The notes below the pieces were generated by a model. It ran no database searches and was not told the DNA's origin. It saw nothing but the letters and a program-made list of their open reading frames with translations. The position numbers were made by a program, and so were the translations under genes. Below are positions 57,395-64,000 of a stretch of 64,000 nucleotides of DNA, one piece after another. How positions within the stretch are numbered: position 1 is the first letter of the stretch; every line of letters begins with the position of its first letter. Source of the DNA: Laterigemmans sp052161645 (lineage in GTDB: Bacteria; Planctomycetota; Planctomycetia; Pirellulales; Pirellulaceae); assembly GCA_052161645.1 (NCBI GenBank), contig CP197414.1; one strand, given 5' to 3'.

Positions 57395-58576
57395 TTAACT
57401 CAACAGCGCGACGCTTTGCCGCGCCACGATCAATTCCTCGTTCGTCGGTAACACCCAAATGGCCGCCCGACTGGAGTCCGCCTGCAATGCCACTTCGCCG
57501 CTGGCCGTGGCATTCTTCTCGGCATCCAATTCGATCCCCAACTCGCTCAGGCCGGCGCAAATGTCAGCCCGCATTTGGCGTCCGTTCTCGCCGATCCCGC
57601 CGGTAAAGACCAACACGTCGCAACCGCCCAGGGCCACTAAATAACCACCGATGTAACGCCGCACTTCGGCGACGTATGTTGCCAAAGCCAATTGGCAAGC
57701 AGCGTTTCCCGCGGCGGCAGCTTCCTCGATATCACGAATGTCCGCACTGTGTCCGCTGATCCCCAACAAGCCCCCTTCGTTGGCCAATTTGTCCAACACG
57801 GCTTCCAAACTCAAACCGGTGTGCTGCATGATCAACGGCAACGCAAAGGGATCAAAGTCACCGACGCGATTGTTTTGGGGCAATCCCGTCTGCGGACTCA
57901 TGCCCATCGACGCTCCCAAGCTTTTGCCGTCATGAATACCGCACACGCTGCTGCTGCCACCCAAGTGACAGGAGATCACGCGAGATTTGCTGGTCCCGAA
58001 CAATTCTTCACAGCGGGTGGCGATGTAACGATGGCTGGCACCGTGAAATCCCCACTTCCGCAACGGTAACTCGTCAGCCCACTGACGCGGAATCGCGTAC
58101 GTTTGCATCGCCTCGGGTGCCGTGCGATGAAAGTCGGTTTCAAAAGCGGCCACCAAGGGAATGTCACCAACCTGGCTAGCCAAAGACCGCATTGCCGCCA
58201 CGTAAGGCGGGTTGTGCGCCGGTGCCACCGGGTTCATCGCTTCCATTGCCGACAATAACGTTTCATCGACGCGAAACACTCCGCTCCGCGTACCGCCGTG
58301 GACCGCCTTAAAACCGATCGCGTTAACTTCGCCCGGAGAGCCCAAGCAACCATGCTGCGGATCGGTCAATTGGTCCAAACAAACTTGCACCGCCACGCCA
58401 TGATCGGCAACGGGCCGCATCACATCTTCACTCCAATCGCCAATCCGCGCCACGCAGCGACTCGCCTCCGCACCAATCCGCTCGATCCCACCACGCGCGA
58501 TCTCCCGCTCGTCGGTCATGTCAAACAACCGATACTTGAAACTGGTGGAGCCAAGATTTGCAACAAGAATGCGCAT
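57395..58576 (-). CDS. ackA: Acetate/propionate-type kinase of the microcompartment
   Basis: A 393-residue ASKHA kinase of the acetate kinase family. Motifs: LVANLGSTSFKYRLFD at the N-terminus, AVHGGTRSGVFRVDE, WGFHGASHRYIATRCEE, SCHLGGSSSVCGI, and VFTGGIGENGRQMRADIC near residue 325, with the Glu and Arg residues for phosphoryl transfer. In this operon it most likely turns lactyl-phosphate and ADP to lactate and ATP. It has no encapsulation helix, so it may act outside the shell. Confidence 0.94.
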   Translation of the reverse strand: MRILVANLGSTSFKYRLFDMTDEREIARGGIERIGAEASRCVARIGDWSEDVMRPVADHGVAVQVCLDQLTDPQHGCLGSPGEVNAIGFKAVHGGTRSGVFRVDETLLSAMEAMNPVAPAHNPPYVAAMRSLASQVGDIPLVAAFETDFHRTAPEAMQTYAIPRQWADELPLRKWGFHGASHRYIATRCEELFGTSKSRVISCHLGGSSSVCGIHDGKSLGASMGMSPQTGLPQNNRVGDFDPFALPLIMQHTGLSLEAVLDKLANEGGLLGISGHSADIRDIEEAAAAGNAACQLALATYVAEVRRYIGGYLVALGGCDVLVFTGGIGENGRQMRADICAGLSELGIELDAEKNATASGEVALQADSSRAAIWVLPTNEELIVARQSVALLS

Positions 58577-58613
58577 CGACCCGTGATGGGAAAGTGGAAC
58601 TTGGGGTGCGGGT

Positions 58614-58673
58614 AACGACTGGCCTGCTAACGACTGGCCTGCTAACGACTGGCCTGCTAACGACTGGCCTGCT
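58614..58673. repeat. 15-bp tandem repeat, four copies
   Basis: Four perfect copies of AACGACTGGCCTGCT in the 141-base gap between the kinase gene and the extended BMC-H gene. Not in a gene. Confidence 0.93.
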
Positions 58674-58717
58674 GCTGCGAGGAATTGCGAGGCAGTGGCC
58701 GCCGGCTCGTCTGTTCT

Positions 58718-59188
58718 TCAGCCGAGCAAGGTTTCGCGGAGGCCTTCGGCTGGACGTGGCATCACGTGGCTGCTGACCAATTCGCCGACTTGGGCTGCCG
58801 TGCTGGCGCCCGCTTCGACTGCCGCACGCACGCTGCCCACGTCGCCGCTGACGACGGTCGTGACCAATCCACCACCGATGTCAATACGTTTGACAATTTC
58901 CACGTTGGCCGCTTTGGCCATCGCGTCGGTAGCTTCGATCAGTGCTAACAGACCTTTAGTTTCAATCAGACCGATTGCTTGATTCATCTGAGGACTCGAT
59001 TTGGTAGAGTTTGAATGGGTATCAACAGAAGTGGGTTCAGCGGTACGCTGCGGAACCGGTTTCGTTGGGTCTTGCGTGGAGTTGGGTTGCCCTTGCCGCT
59101 GGCCGCTGGAACCCCGTTTGCCACTGGAGTTCTGCTTGCCGCTGGAGCCACCATCGCGTGGTGTCCGACTGGCTGCTTTTTTCGCCAT
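58718..59188 (-). CDS. BMC-H hexameric shell protein with N-terminal extension
   Basis: A 156-residue shell protein. Residues 68-156 are a full BMC-H domain (MNQAIGLIETKGLLALIEAT; GGGLVTTVVSGDVGSVRAAV; VMPRP). Residues 1-67 are a polar, Ser/Gly/Lys/Gln-rich extension without predicted structure. ATG 59188 gives this long form; ATG 58987 would give a standard 89-residue BMC-H. Neither has a strong ribosome binding site. The longer frame is uninterrupted and basic, so both forms may exist. It is 17 bases after the other BMC-H gene. Confidence 0.88.
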   Translation of the reverse strand: MAKKAASRTPRDGGSSGKQNSSGKRGSSGQRQGQPNSTQDPTKPVPQRTAEPTSVDTHSNSTKSSPQMNQAIGLIETKGLLALIEATDAMAKAANVEIVKRIDIGGGLVTTVVSGDVGSVRAAVEAGASTAAQVGELVSSHVMPRPAEGLRETLLG

Positions 59189-59205
59189 TTGATACTGGTG
59201 GAAAC

Positions 59206-59487
59206 TTATTTGCTCATGGGAACCTTGAGCACTTTGCCCAAGTCGTTGTGCGGGCGAGGGATGACCTGCACGCTGACAACTTCGCCAATTCGCCCAGCTG
59301 CCGCGGCACCCGCATCGGTGGCCGCTTTGACAGCCGCCACGTCGCCGGTGACGAAGACGCTTACCAAGCCGCTGCCGACCTTGTCCCAGCCTAAATACTC
59401 TACATTCGCAGCTTTCATCATCGCATCGGCCGCTTCGACCAGCGCGACAAAGCCCTTCGTTTCGATCATTCCGAGCGCTTCATTCAT
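59206..59487 (-). CDS. BMC-H hexameric shell protein
   Basis: A 93-residue BMC-H protein, the main facet-forming type. ATG 59487 gives MNEALGMIETKGFVALVEAA; the frame is open eleven codons further upstream, but family alignment supports this start. Other features: GSGLVSVFVTGDVAAVKAAT and VIPRPHNDLGKVL. It is very similar to the BMC domain of the following gene, consistent with duplication. Confidence 0.95.
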   Translation of the reverse strand: MNEALGMIETKGFVALVEAADAMMKAANVEYLGWDKVGSGLVSVFVTGDVAAVKAATDAGAAAAGRIGEVVSVQVIPRPHNDLGKVLKVPMSK

Positions 59488-59576
59488 GGTTGACTCACAC
59501 AGTGGTGGTTCGAGGAACAATTCCGTTAAATCTCATCCGCTTCTATTGGCACCCGACCGCTGTCGAGTGTTCTGAC

Positions 59577-60314
59577 TCAGTGCTGACAACGGCAGTCGCC
59601 AGGCTGAGCAATCAACTCGACTGAGCTAGCCGCATCCAAATTGCTAGCGTTGCCTTCATCGGTGTCGATATGTACTTCTAATTTGGCTTTGGCGTCGGCT
59701 CGCACCAACACCTCGTCGAAGGTCAGTGAGCAGCCCGGGCTGTTGACCCGCAACTGCATCATGTCGCCATCCTTGACTCCATAATATTCACAATCTTGAT
59801 GATTGATGTGGACGTGCCGAGCCGCCCGAATGACCCCTTTATCCAACTGCACGGTGCCAGCCGGTCCGACCAACACACAGCCTGGCGTGCCAGCGATATC
59901 ACCGCTGTGCCTGATCGGTGCGTCGATCCCGAGCGAGATCGAATCGGTCAACGCCAATTCGACTTGGCTATGTCCCCGCGTGGGGCCTAAGACGCGGACG
60001 TTGGGCAACATCCGCCGCCGCGGGCCAACGACCATTACCGTCTCGGCAGCCGCGTAAAACCCGTCCTGGTAAAGCCACTTTTCAGGAGTCAGCGTTGCGC
60101 CTGGGCCAAAAAGAATTTCCACGTGCTCGTCGGTCAAATGACAATGCCGAGCCGAGATGCTGACAACTAAATTAGGTTTTGCCGGCGAGCTGGATGCTGC
60201 CGGGGCCGCCGCGGTCGCTTGCCCCCCTCCGGCCGCAGCCGAGGAAGTTACGCGACGTACCGCTTCGCGAACCAGACGTTCAACCGTTTCCGCCGAAATC
60301 GGTGCTGTGGACAT
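59577..60314 (-). CDS. pduL: Phosphotransacylase PduL of the microcompartment
   Basis: A 245-residue PduL-type phosphate acyltransferase, which converts acyl-CoA (here probably lactyl-CoA) and phosphate to acyl-phosphate and CoA. It has an N-terminal amphipathic helix (SAETVERLVREAVRRVTSSA) like an encapsulation peptide and an Ala-rich linker, then the duplicated PduL domain with zinc ligands in SISARHCHLTDEHVE and RAARHVHINHQDCEYY, plus VRVLGPTRGHSQVELALTDS. First enzyme gene of the operon, after the regulator. Confidence 0.95.
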   Translation of the reverse strand: MSTAPISAETVERLVREAVRRVTSSAAAGGGQATAAAPAASSSPAKPNLVVSISARHCHLTDEHVEILFGPGATLTPEKWLYQDGFYAAAETVMVVGPRRRMLPNVRVLGPTRGHSQVELALTDSISLGIDAPIRHSGDIAGTPGCVLVGPAGTVQLDKGVIRAARHVHINHQDCEYYGVKDGDMMQLRVNSPGCSLTFDEVLVRADAKAKLEVHIDTDEGNASNLDAASSVELIAQPGDCRCQH

Positions 60315-60319
60315 GAAGG

Positions 60320-60346
60320 GAAGTTCGAAGTTTTAGTGTGAAGTTT
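60320..60346. promoter_or_regulatory. GAAGTT direct repeats upstream of pduL
   Basis: Three GAAGTT words (60320, 60328 and 60340) in an AT-rich segment just upstream of pduL, between it and the regulator gene. They could be a regulator site for the enzyme and shell genes; only spacing and location support this. Confidence 0.3.
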
Positions 60347-60400
60347 AAAATTTAAGTGCTGGATTTGCAAAATCGCTGCTGAAAATACTCTCCCCAGCGG

Positions 60401-61174
60401 CTAGGGATCGGTCAGCATCAATCGCACCCCAGCTTCGCACAGCCGTTGCTGCCACTCTCGATCCAACCCCGCGTCGCTGACCACCGTGTGGACTTCACCC
60501 AAGCGGCAAACGCGCGCCAGACTGGCGTGACCAAACTTGCTGCTGTCGGCCACGATCACCGTTTCATCAGCCGAACGCAGCATCGCTTGCTCGGTTTCCA
60601 CCAATAAAAAATTGCTGTTGTAGTATCCCTCCGCGTCGGCGCCGGCGATCGATATGAACGCTCGCCGCACACTGATCTGAGACAACAGCTCCGTCGCCAG
60701 CGGCCCGACCGAGACTCCTGTGCGACCATGGACATAGCCACCGAGGAAAATCAAATCGACCGAATCACTGCTGGCAAACAAATTGGCCACCGGCAAACTG
60801 TTGGTGACCACCTGTAACGGCCGACCCACCAGACAACGAGCCAACTCATAAGTCGTGCTGCCCCCGTCTAACAAAATGGTCTCATTGTCGGCAATCAATT
60901 CAGCAGCAGCTTGGGCAATCCTTCGCTTGGTTTCCCAGAGCGAATCTTGCCGGCCCTCGAACAATAGCATGCTCGAAGGGGAGCCGGTCCAGAAAACACC
61001 GCCATGAGTCCGTTTCGCCTCGCCTAAATCCTCTAAATTCTCCAGGTCACGTCGGATCGTCGAGTCACTAACTTGCAGCGCGTCGGACAAATCTCCCAAA
61101 GAAGCAAAGCCCTGGGTCTGTAACAAACGCCGCAACTGCTGACGCCGCTGGTCGGTTGCAGTACTGCTGGCCAC
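60401..61174 (-). CDS. DeoR-family transcriptional regulator
   Basis: A 257-residue DeoR regulator. The N-terminal winged helix-turn-helix has FASLGDLSDALQVSDSTIRR and EAKRTHGGVFW; the C-terminal sugar-phosphate sensing domain has ETILLDGGSTTYELARCLVG, a phosphate-binding loop, and RRAFISIAGADAEGYYN. Located at the head of the microcompartment operon on the same strand, it most likely represses the locus until a phosphorylated sugar intermediate binds. An inverted repeat just upstream (61193-61250) is a candidate operator. Confidence 0.93.
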   Translation of the reverse strand: MASSTATDQRRQQLRRLLQTQGFASLGDLSDALQVSDSTIRRDLENLEDLGEAKRTHGGVFWTGSPSSMLLFEGRQDSLWETKRRIAQAAAELIADNETILLDGGSTTYELARCLVGRPLQVVTNSLPVANLFASSDSVDLIFLGGYVHGRTGVSVGPLATELLSQISVRRAFISIAGADAEGYYNSNFLLVETEQAMLRSADETVIVADSSKFGHASLARVCRLGEVHTVVSDAGLDREWQQRLCEAGVRLMLTDP

Positions 61175-61192
61175 CGGTAGCTTTCCAATTCG

Positions 61193-61250
61193 TGACTGAA
61201 TTCTTTCAGATTATGATCGATTATGCGCACTGAATGAACGAATTCAATCA
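61193..61250. promoter_or_regulatory. Candidate DeoR operator (inverted repeat)
   Basis: TGACTGAATTCTTT at 61193-61206 and AACGAATTCAATCA at 61237-61250 are inverted copies matching at 12 of 14 positions, with an inner TTCAG/CTGAA pair. The element lies 19 bases upstream of the regulator start, so it could serve autoregulation. Confidence 0.5.
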
Positions 61251-61295
61251 CCGAGGGCTGAGAATCGGCGGAATATTTTTTCTAAGGGTCCTAGA

Positions 61296-61841
61296 TTACG
61301 CATTTAACCGCCGCGAGGGGGGATTCCTTCGCCGCCACTTCTTCAGCCCGCGAGCTCGGTAACGCTCGATCACTGTTCGCGTCACCAAATAGCTCATGAT
61401 TGCCAGCGGCAGGGCCACGGCGATCGAGCCCAGCATCAGCGGGGCGAAAATTTCCAGCATTCGCGCCCAGTAAAAACGCGACCCTTCGATGAATCCGACC
61501 GGCGGATCGGCCAGGGCGGCCCACCATTGGCGGCTGACCAGCGGCCAGCCTAGGATGGCGTTGCCGATCAAGTAGCAAGGATAGAAGATAGGCACGAAGG
61601 TGGCCGGATTACTGATCCAGACCAATGGCACGCCGACCGCCTTGTTAGCTCGAAACACCCAAGCGGCCGCCACGACCAGCACCATCTGTACACCGATCAA
61701 AGGCGTAAAGGCGAAAAACATACCGATCGCCACGCCGAGGGCGAGTCGATGCGGCGGATCATCTGCGTGCAGCAGATTATGGGTAATGAACCGCCTGAGG
61801 CGAAGGTAGATTCGCTGCAAGCGTCGGCGCAGGGGTTTCAT
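61296..61841 (-). CDS. DUF2062 membrane protein
   Basis: A 181-residue DUF2062 protein. The basic N-terminus is followed by the family core ALGVAIGMFFAFTPLIGVQ and VGVPLVWISNPATFVPIFYP, with three or four membrane helices (VVAAAWVF, LMLGSIAVALPLAIMSYLV) and a basic C-terminal tail. Family role is unknown, though members are sometimes fused to glycosyltransferases. It lies upstream of the regulator gene on the same strand but is not obviously part of the microcompartment system. Confidence 0.87.
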   Translation of the reverse strand: MKPLRRRLQRIYLRLRRFITHNLLHADDPPHRLALGVAIGMFFAFTPLIGVQMVLVVAAAWVFRANKAVGVPLVWISNPATFVPIFYPCYLIGNAILGWPLVSRQWWAALADPPVGFIEGSRFYWARMLEIFAPLMLGSIAVALPLAIMSYLVTRTVIERYRARGLKKWRRRNPPSRRLNA

Positions 61842-62146
61842 GGATGGCAGGCCGGATCGATTCCGATTTGAATTTGGAGATCGCTTGTGATTTTACGTCG
61901 GCTGAGCCCGACTGCGAGGTGGCAACGCTCTTGAAGTTTGACGATTTTTCCGGCTGCGCGATCCCCCCTAATTAATTTCTGCGGCGTCAGCACAGATCGA
62001 TCGCAGCCAGACCGAGAGCCGTGCCGATTGCCAACTGGTAGGGTGTGAATTCGTCGCACGCCCTCCGCTCGATTATTGGGCTCCGCTCGAACCGATAATG
62101 TTCGAATCAGGGGAGATCCCCACCGCTGCACGCAAGGAATGCTTGG
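61842..62146. other. Divergent intergenic region
   Basis: About 305 bases between the DUF2062 gene and a plus-strand exported protein. A minus-strand frame spanning 61838-62416 crosses it but reads through the antisense of a better gene. A GATAAT word at 62094-62099 could be a -10 box for the plus-strand gene, without a clear -35. Confidence 0.35.
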
Positions 62147-62698
62147 ATGGCTTGGAAACGATTCGCCTTGGCCGGAATACTCGTGGCTGCCACCACCTCC
62201 ACCAGCAACGCTGACTGGCACAGTTTTTGGCACCGCTTTCACGTTGATTATCAACGCAATAACGCCTGGCCACAACCGTTTCGCGAGCTGGCCGCTCAGC
62301 AGACGCGTGCTCCCTTTGAGATTCAGAAAATTAACGGCTGGCGGCTGCACAACACGATCAGCCATGAACTGTTTGTTGCCGGCGACGGCCAGCTGACCTA
62401 CGCGGGGCAGCGTCAACTAGAAAACATCATGACGCGGGTCCCACCGCAGTACCGTTCTGTTTTCGTGGTCCGTGCCGGCAGCCAAGCTGAGACGGAAGCG
62501 CGCGTGACGGCGGTCCGTAATTCGCTCGCTCGGATGACCCATGGAGGCGGCCAAGTTCCCGAGGTGGGCATCGCCGATCGTGCGAATCCGACCAGTTCCG
62601 GCTCGATGGCTTCAGCGATCAACCGCGCCTGGGCCGAAGCACTGCCTGAGCCCGTGCTGCCACCACGTGAAGGGCCTGCCGTCAGCGACGGCAACTAA
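62147..62698 (+). CDS. Exported protein of unknown function
   Basis: A 183-residue protein with a signal peptide (MAWKRFALAGILVAATTSTS, cleavage probably near SNA). The mature part has a conserved-looking HNTISHELFVAGDGQLTYAG segment and an alpha/beta region QYRSVFVVRAGSQAETEARV that resembles a small periplasmic stress or OmpA-like fold, ending in a Pro-rich tail. Not recognised; likely periplasmic. Confidence 0.72.
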   Translation: MAWKRFALAGILVAATTSTSNADWHSFWHRFHVDYQRNNAWPQPFRELAAQQTRAPFEIQKINGWRLHNTISHELFVAGDGQLTYAGQRQLENIMTRVPPQYRSVFVVRAGSQAETEARVTAVRNSLARMTHGGGQVPEVGIADRANPTSSGSMASAINRAWAEALPEPVLPPREGPAVSDGN

Positions 62699-63057
62699 GG
62701 GGATGCGACGGTTCTCATCCGCTCCCTAGTAACGCTCCAAATTGCATGAGCGAATACATTGGCTTTTCTGAGCCGGCGTATTCGCTCGCCTGCACCTTGG
62801 CAGGCTGTCCCGCGCGCACCCCACTCCTGGCCACTGGACCACAGAACCGTAACCAACTGGCTCTGCTGCGGGGAGCCCGCTTGAACTTATTCTGCGAAAA
62901 TCCCCTCTCGCGACAGATTCGATTGAACCGGAAGTGCCGATTGTGTCGATTCGACGCACAAGGCCGTCATTGGGTATGTCGCTCAGGTTCACAGGTTACC
63001 ACCATCAGATCCGTCCATCTGCGGTTTCTGCTGAGGTGTTTTTTGGGGGTTAGGAAC
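62699..63057. other. Intergenic region with a perfect inverted repeat
   Basis: About 360 bases. GAGCGAATAC (62748-62757) and its exact inverse GTATTCGCTC (62778-62787) are separated by 20 bases. No T-run follows, so it may be a regulatory or structural element, or a weak terminator of the upstream gene. The rest contains no credible gene; GGGGGTTAGGAAC before 63058 is the likely ribosome binding region of the next gene. Confidence 0.45.
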
Positions 63058-64000
63058 GTGTCAAAGTCAAAACAGCTCAACGTCAAGCGTCGGTTGCTGA
63101 CCACTTTTCTGCTGGCCGGTGTCAGCTGTCTATCGGGGTGTGCATCGTCTGGCACGGGGCTGGCGAGCCTGAATCCCTTTACGCCCAACCCAGCAACTCC
63201 GACCACCGCAGGCTCGCCCGAAAGTGGCGGCCTGACCAGCACCTTCTCCAACTTGGCTCAAGGGACTCGAGCGCAAGCCAGTTCGATGGGCATGGCCGTG
63301 AAGAGTGCCTACGGCAAGAGTCGCGATTCGATCGCCGGCTTGGTGAGTGGCGGCAAAGACACCGTCACGGCGAATGACACAGGCGAGGTGGTGGCTGATG
63401 ATGATCCGTTGCGGATCCAAAACACGCCGACTTCGGTTGGCCCGGAAGTGTTCGTCGCCAACGGCCAACTGTGGGAAACCACTGGCAACTTAGAGCGGGC
63501 GATGGACAACTATTCCAAGGCGCTCGAGAGCGAGCCCACCAATGGTTCCGCTTTAGCCAGTGTTGCTCGGCTCCATTTCCGCCAGCAGAACTACGACAAG
63601 TCGGTTGATTTTTTCCAGCGAGCCATCAAGTCGCAGCCCAATGAAGCCGGGTTGTACAACGATCTCGGTCTCGCCCTCTCGAAGCTAGACCGACACGAAG
63701 AAGCGTTGACCTTTATTGAACGGGCCATCGCCATCGCGCCAGCCACCTCGCGTTATGCCAACAACTTGGCGACCGTGCAATTCGAAGCAGGGCAAGCCGA
63801 TGCGGCGCGGGGCACGCTACTGAAGCACAATTCGCCCGTCGTAGCGCACTACAACATGGCCTACTTGCACTACAGCAGCAACCAAAACGACAAGGCGTTG
63901 CAAGAACTCGGCCTGGCACTCTCTAAGGGAGAGACCGCCGGCAAAGATTCTGCTTCGCAGTCCGCACTGAAGAATGCCAAGCTCCTGTTTGATCAACTTG
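63058..64000 (+). CDS. TPR-repeat lipoprotein (partial, runs off the window)
   Basis: At least 314 codons, continuing past the end. GTG 63058 gives VSKSKQLNVKRRLLTTFLLA and a lipobox LSGC (Cys about 25), so the product is probably an outer- or inner-membrane lipoprotein. After a Ser/Thr/Pro-rich region of about 100 residues come tetratricopeptide repeats: ANGQLWETTGNLERAMDNYS, LHFRQQNYDKSVDFFQRA and DLGLALSKLDRHEEALTFIE, then VAHYNMAYLHYSSNQNDKAL. TPR lipoproteins often act in secretion or envelope assembly; no specific partner is shown. Confidence 0.88.
   Translation, partial: MSKSKQLNVKRRLLTTFLLAGVSCLSGCASSGTGLASLNPFTPNPATPTTAGSPESGGLTSTFSNLAQGTRAQASSMGMAVKSAYGKSRDSIAGLVSGGKDTVTANDTGEVVADDDPLRIQNTPTSVGPEVFVANGQLWETTGNLERAMDNYSKALESEPTNGSALASVARLHFRQQNYDKSVDFFQRAIKSQPNEAGLYNDLGLALSKLDRHEEALTFIERAIAIAPATSRYANNLATVQFEAGQADAARGTLLKHNSPVVAHYNMAYLHYSSNQNDKALQELGLALSKGETAGKDSASQSALKNAKLLFDQL

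Noticed and set aside
61838..62416. 192-codon minus-strand frame
   Set aside because: Mostly antisense to the exported protein at 62147, which has a signal peptide; no recognisable motif.

Overview
The window looks like chromosomal DNA of a planctomycete, probably of the Pirellulales / Rhodopirellula-like group. The grounds are the planctomycete-type bacterial microcompartment locus, paired MoxR/DUF58/VWA operons, a TAT-exported Gfo/Idh/MocA oxidoreductase, a zinc-ribbon membrane protein, many large proteins with in-frame low-complexity inserts, moderately high GC and frequent lack of clear Shine-Dalgarno sites. The genus is inference; no rRNA is present. There is no prophage, transposase or CRISPR array.

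Layout. 1-6513 (+): a Bat-type operon (MoxR ATPase, DUF58, DUF4381, two von Willebrand A proteins, a TPR protein, a BatD-like protein). 7049-9182 (-): tRNA-Pro, then parB and parA with a parS-like palindrome just upstream. 9399-13207: a DUF1015 protein, ahcY with an intrinsic terminator, and trpF. 13361-19427: a little-known group (membrane protein, ExeA-like AAA ATPase with a repeat-rich tail, small unknown protein), a GT2 glycosyltransferase, a DUF4332 protein and a zinc-ribbon membrane protein. 19666-22571 (+): lutABC lactate oxidation operon. 22634-29115: DUF2203 protein, csrA, tRNA-Glu, a greatly enlarged Tex-like S1 protein and a small partner. 29153-35140: CDP-alcohol phosphotransferase, Gfo/Idh/MocA oxidoreductase, leucyl aminopeptidase, UbiD-like decarboxylase. 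35050-39802 (-): a second MoxR/DUF58/DUF4129 operon whose last gene carries about 44 tandem SQQG units. 39956-44852: carA, a secreted glycosidase-like/esterase fusion, and a CobW-type GTPase. 44905-50173 (-): a YhaN/SbcC-like ATPase and a YhaO/SbcD-like partner with altered active-site residues. 50569-51680: an unknown protein and infA. 52313-61174 (-): the microcompartment locus. 61296-64000: a DUF2062 protein, an exported unknown protein and a TPR lipoprotein cut by the window end.

The microcompartment locus runs DeoR regulator, PduL phosphotransacylase, two hexameric BMC-H shell proteins, acetate kinase, BMC-P, acylating aldehyde dehydrogenase, BMC-P, an unknown BMC protein, BMC-P, class II aldolase, lactate/malate-type dehydrogenase. 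By the known chemistry of planctomycetal (PVM-type) compartments, the aldolase splits fuculose- or rhamnulose-1-phosphate into DHAP and lactaldehyde; the aldehyde dehydrogenase, PduL and kinase convert lactaldehyde through lactyl-CoA and lactyl-phosphate to lactate with ATP gain; the dehydrogenase recycles NAD. The separate lutABC operon could oxidise the lactate, and the secreted glycosidase/esterase fusion could feed saccharides in, but these links are inference.

The most distinctive observations are the YhaO-like protein lacking three active-site histidines, the glycosidase/esterase fusion, the unknown microcompartment protein, an extended BMC-H, a dehydrogenase with a malate-type selector residue, and the unusual density of tandem repeats inside and between genes.
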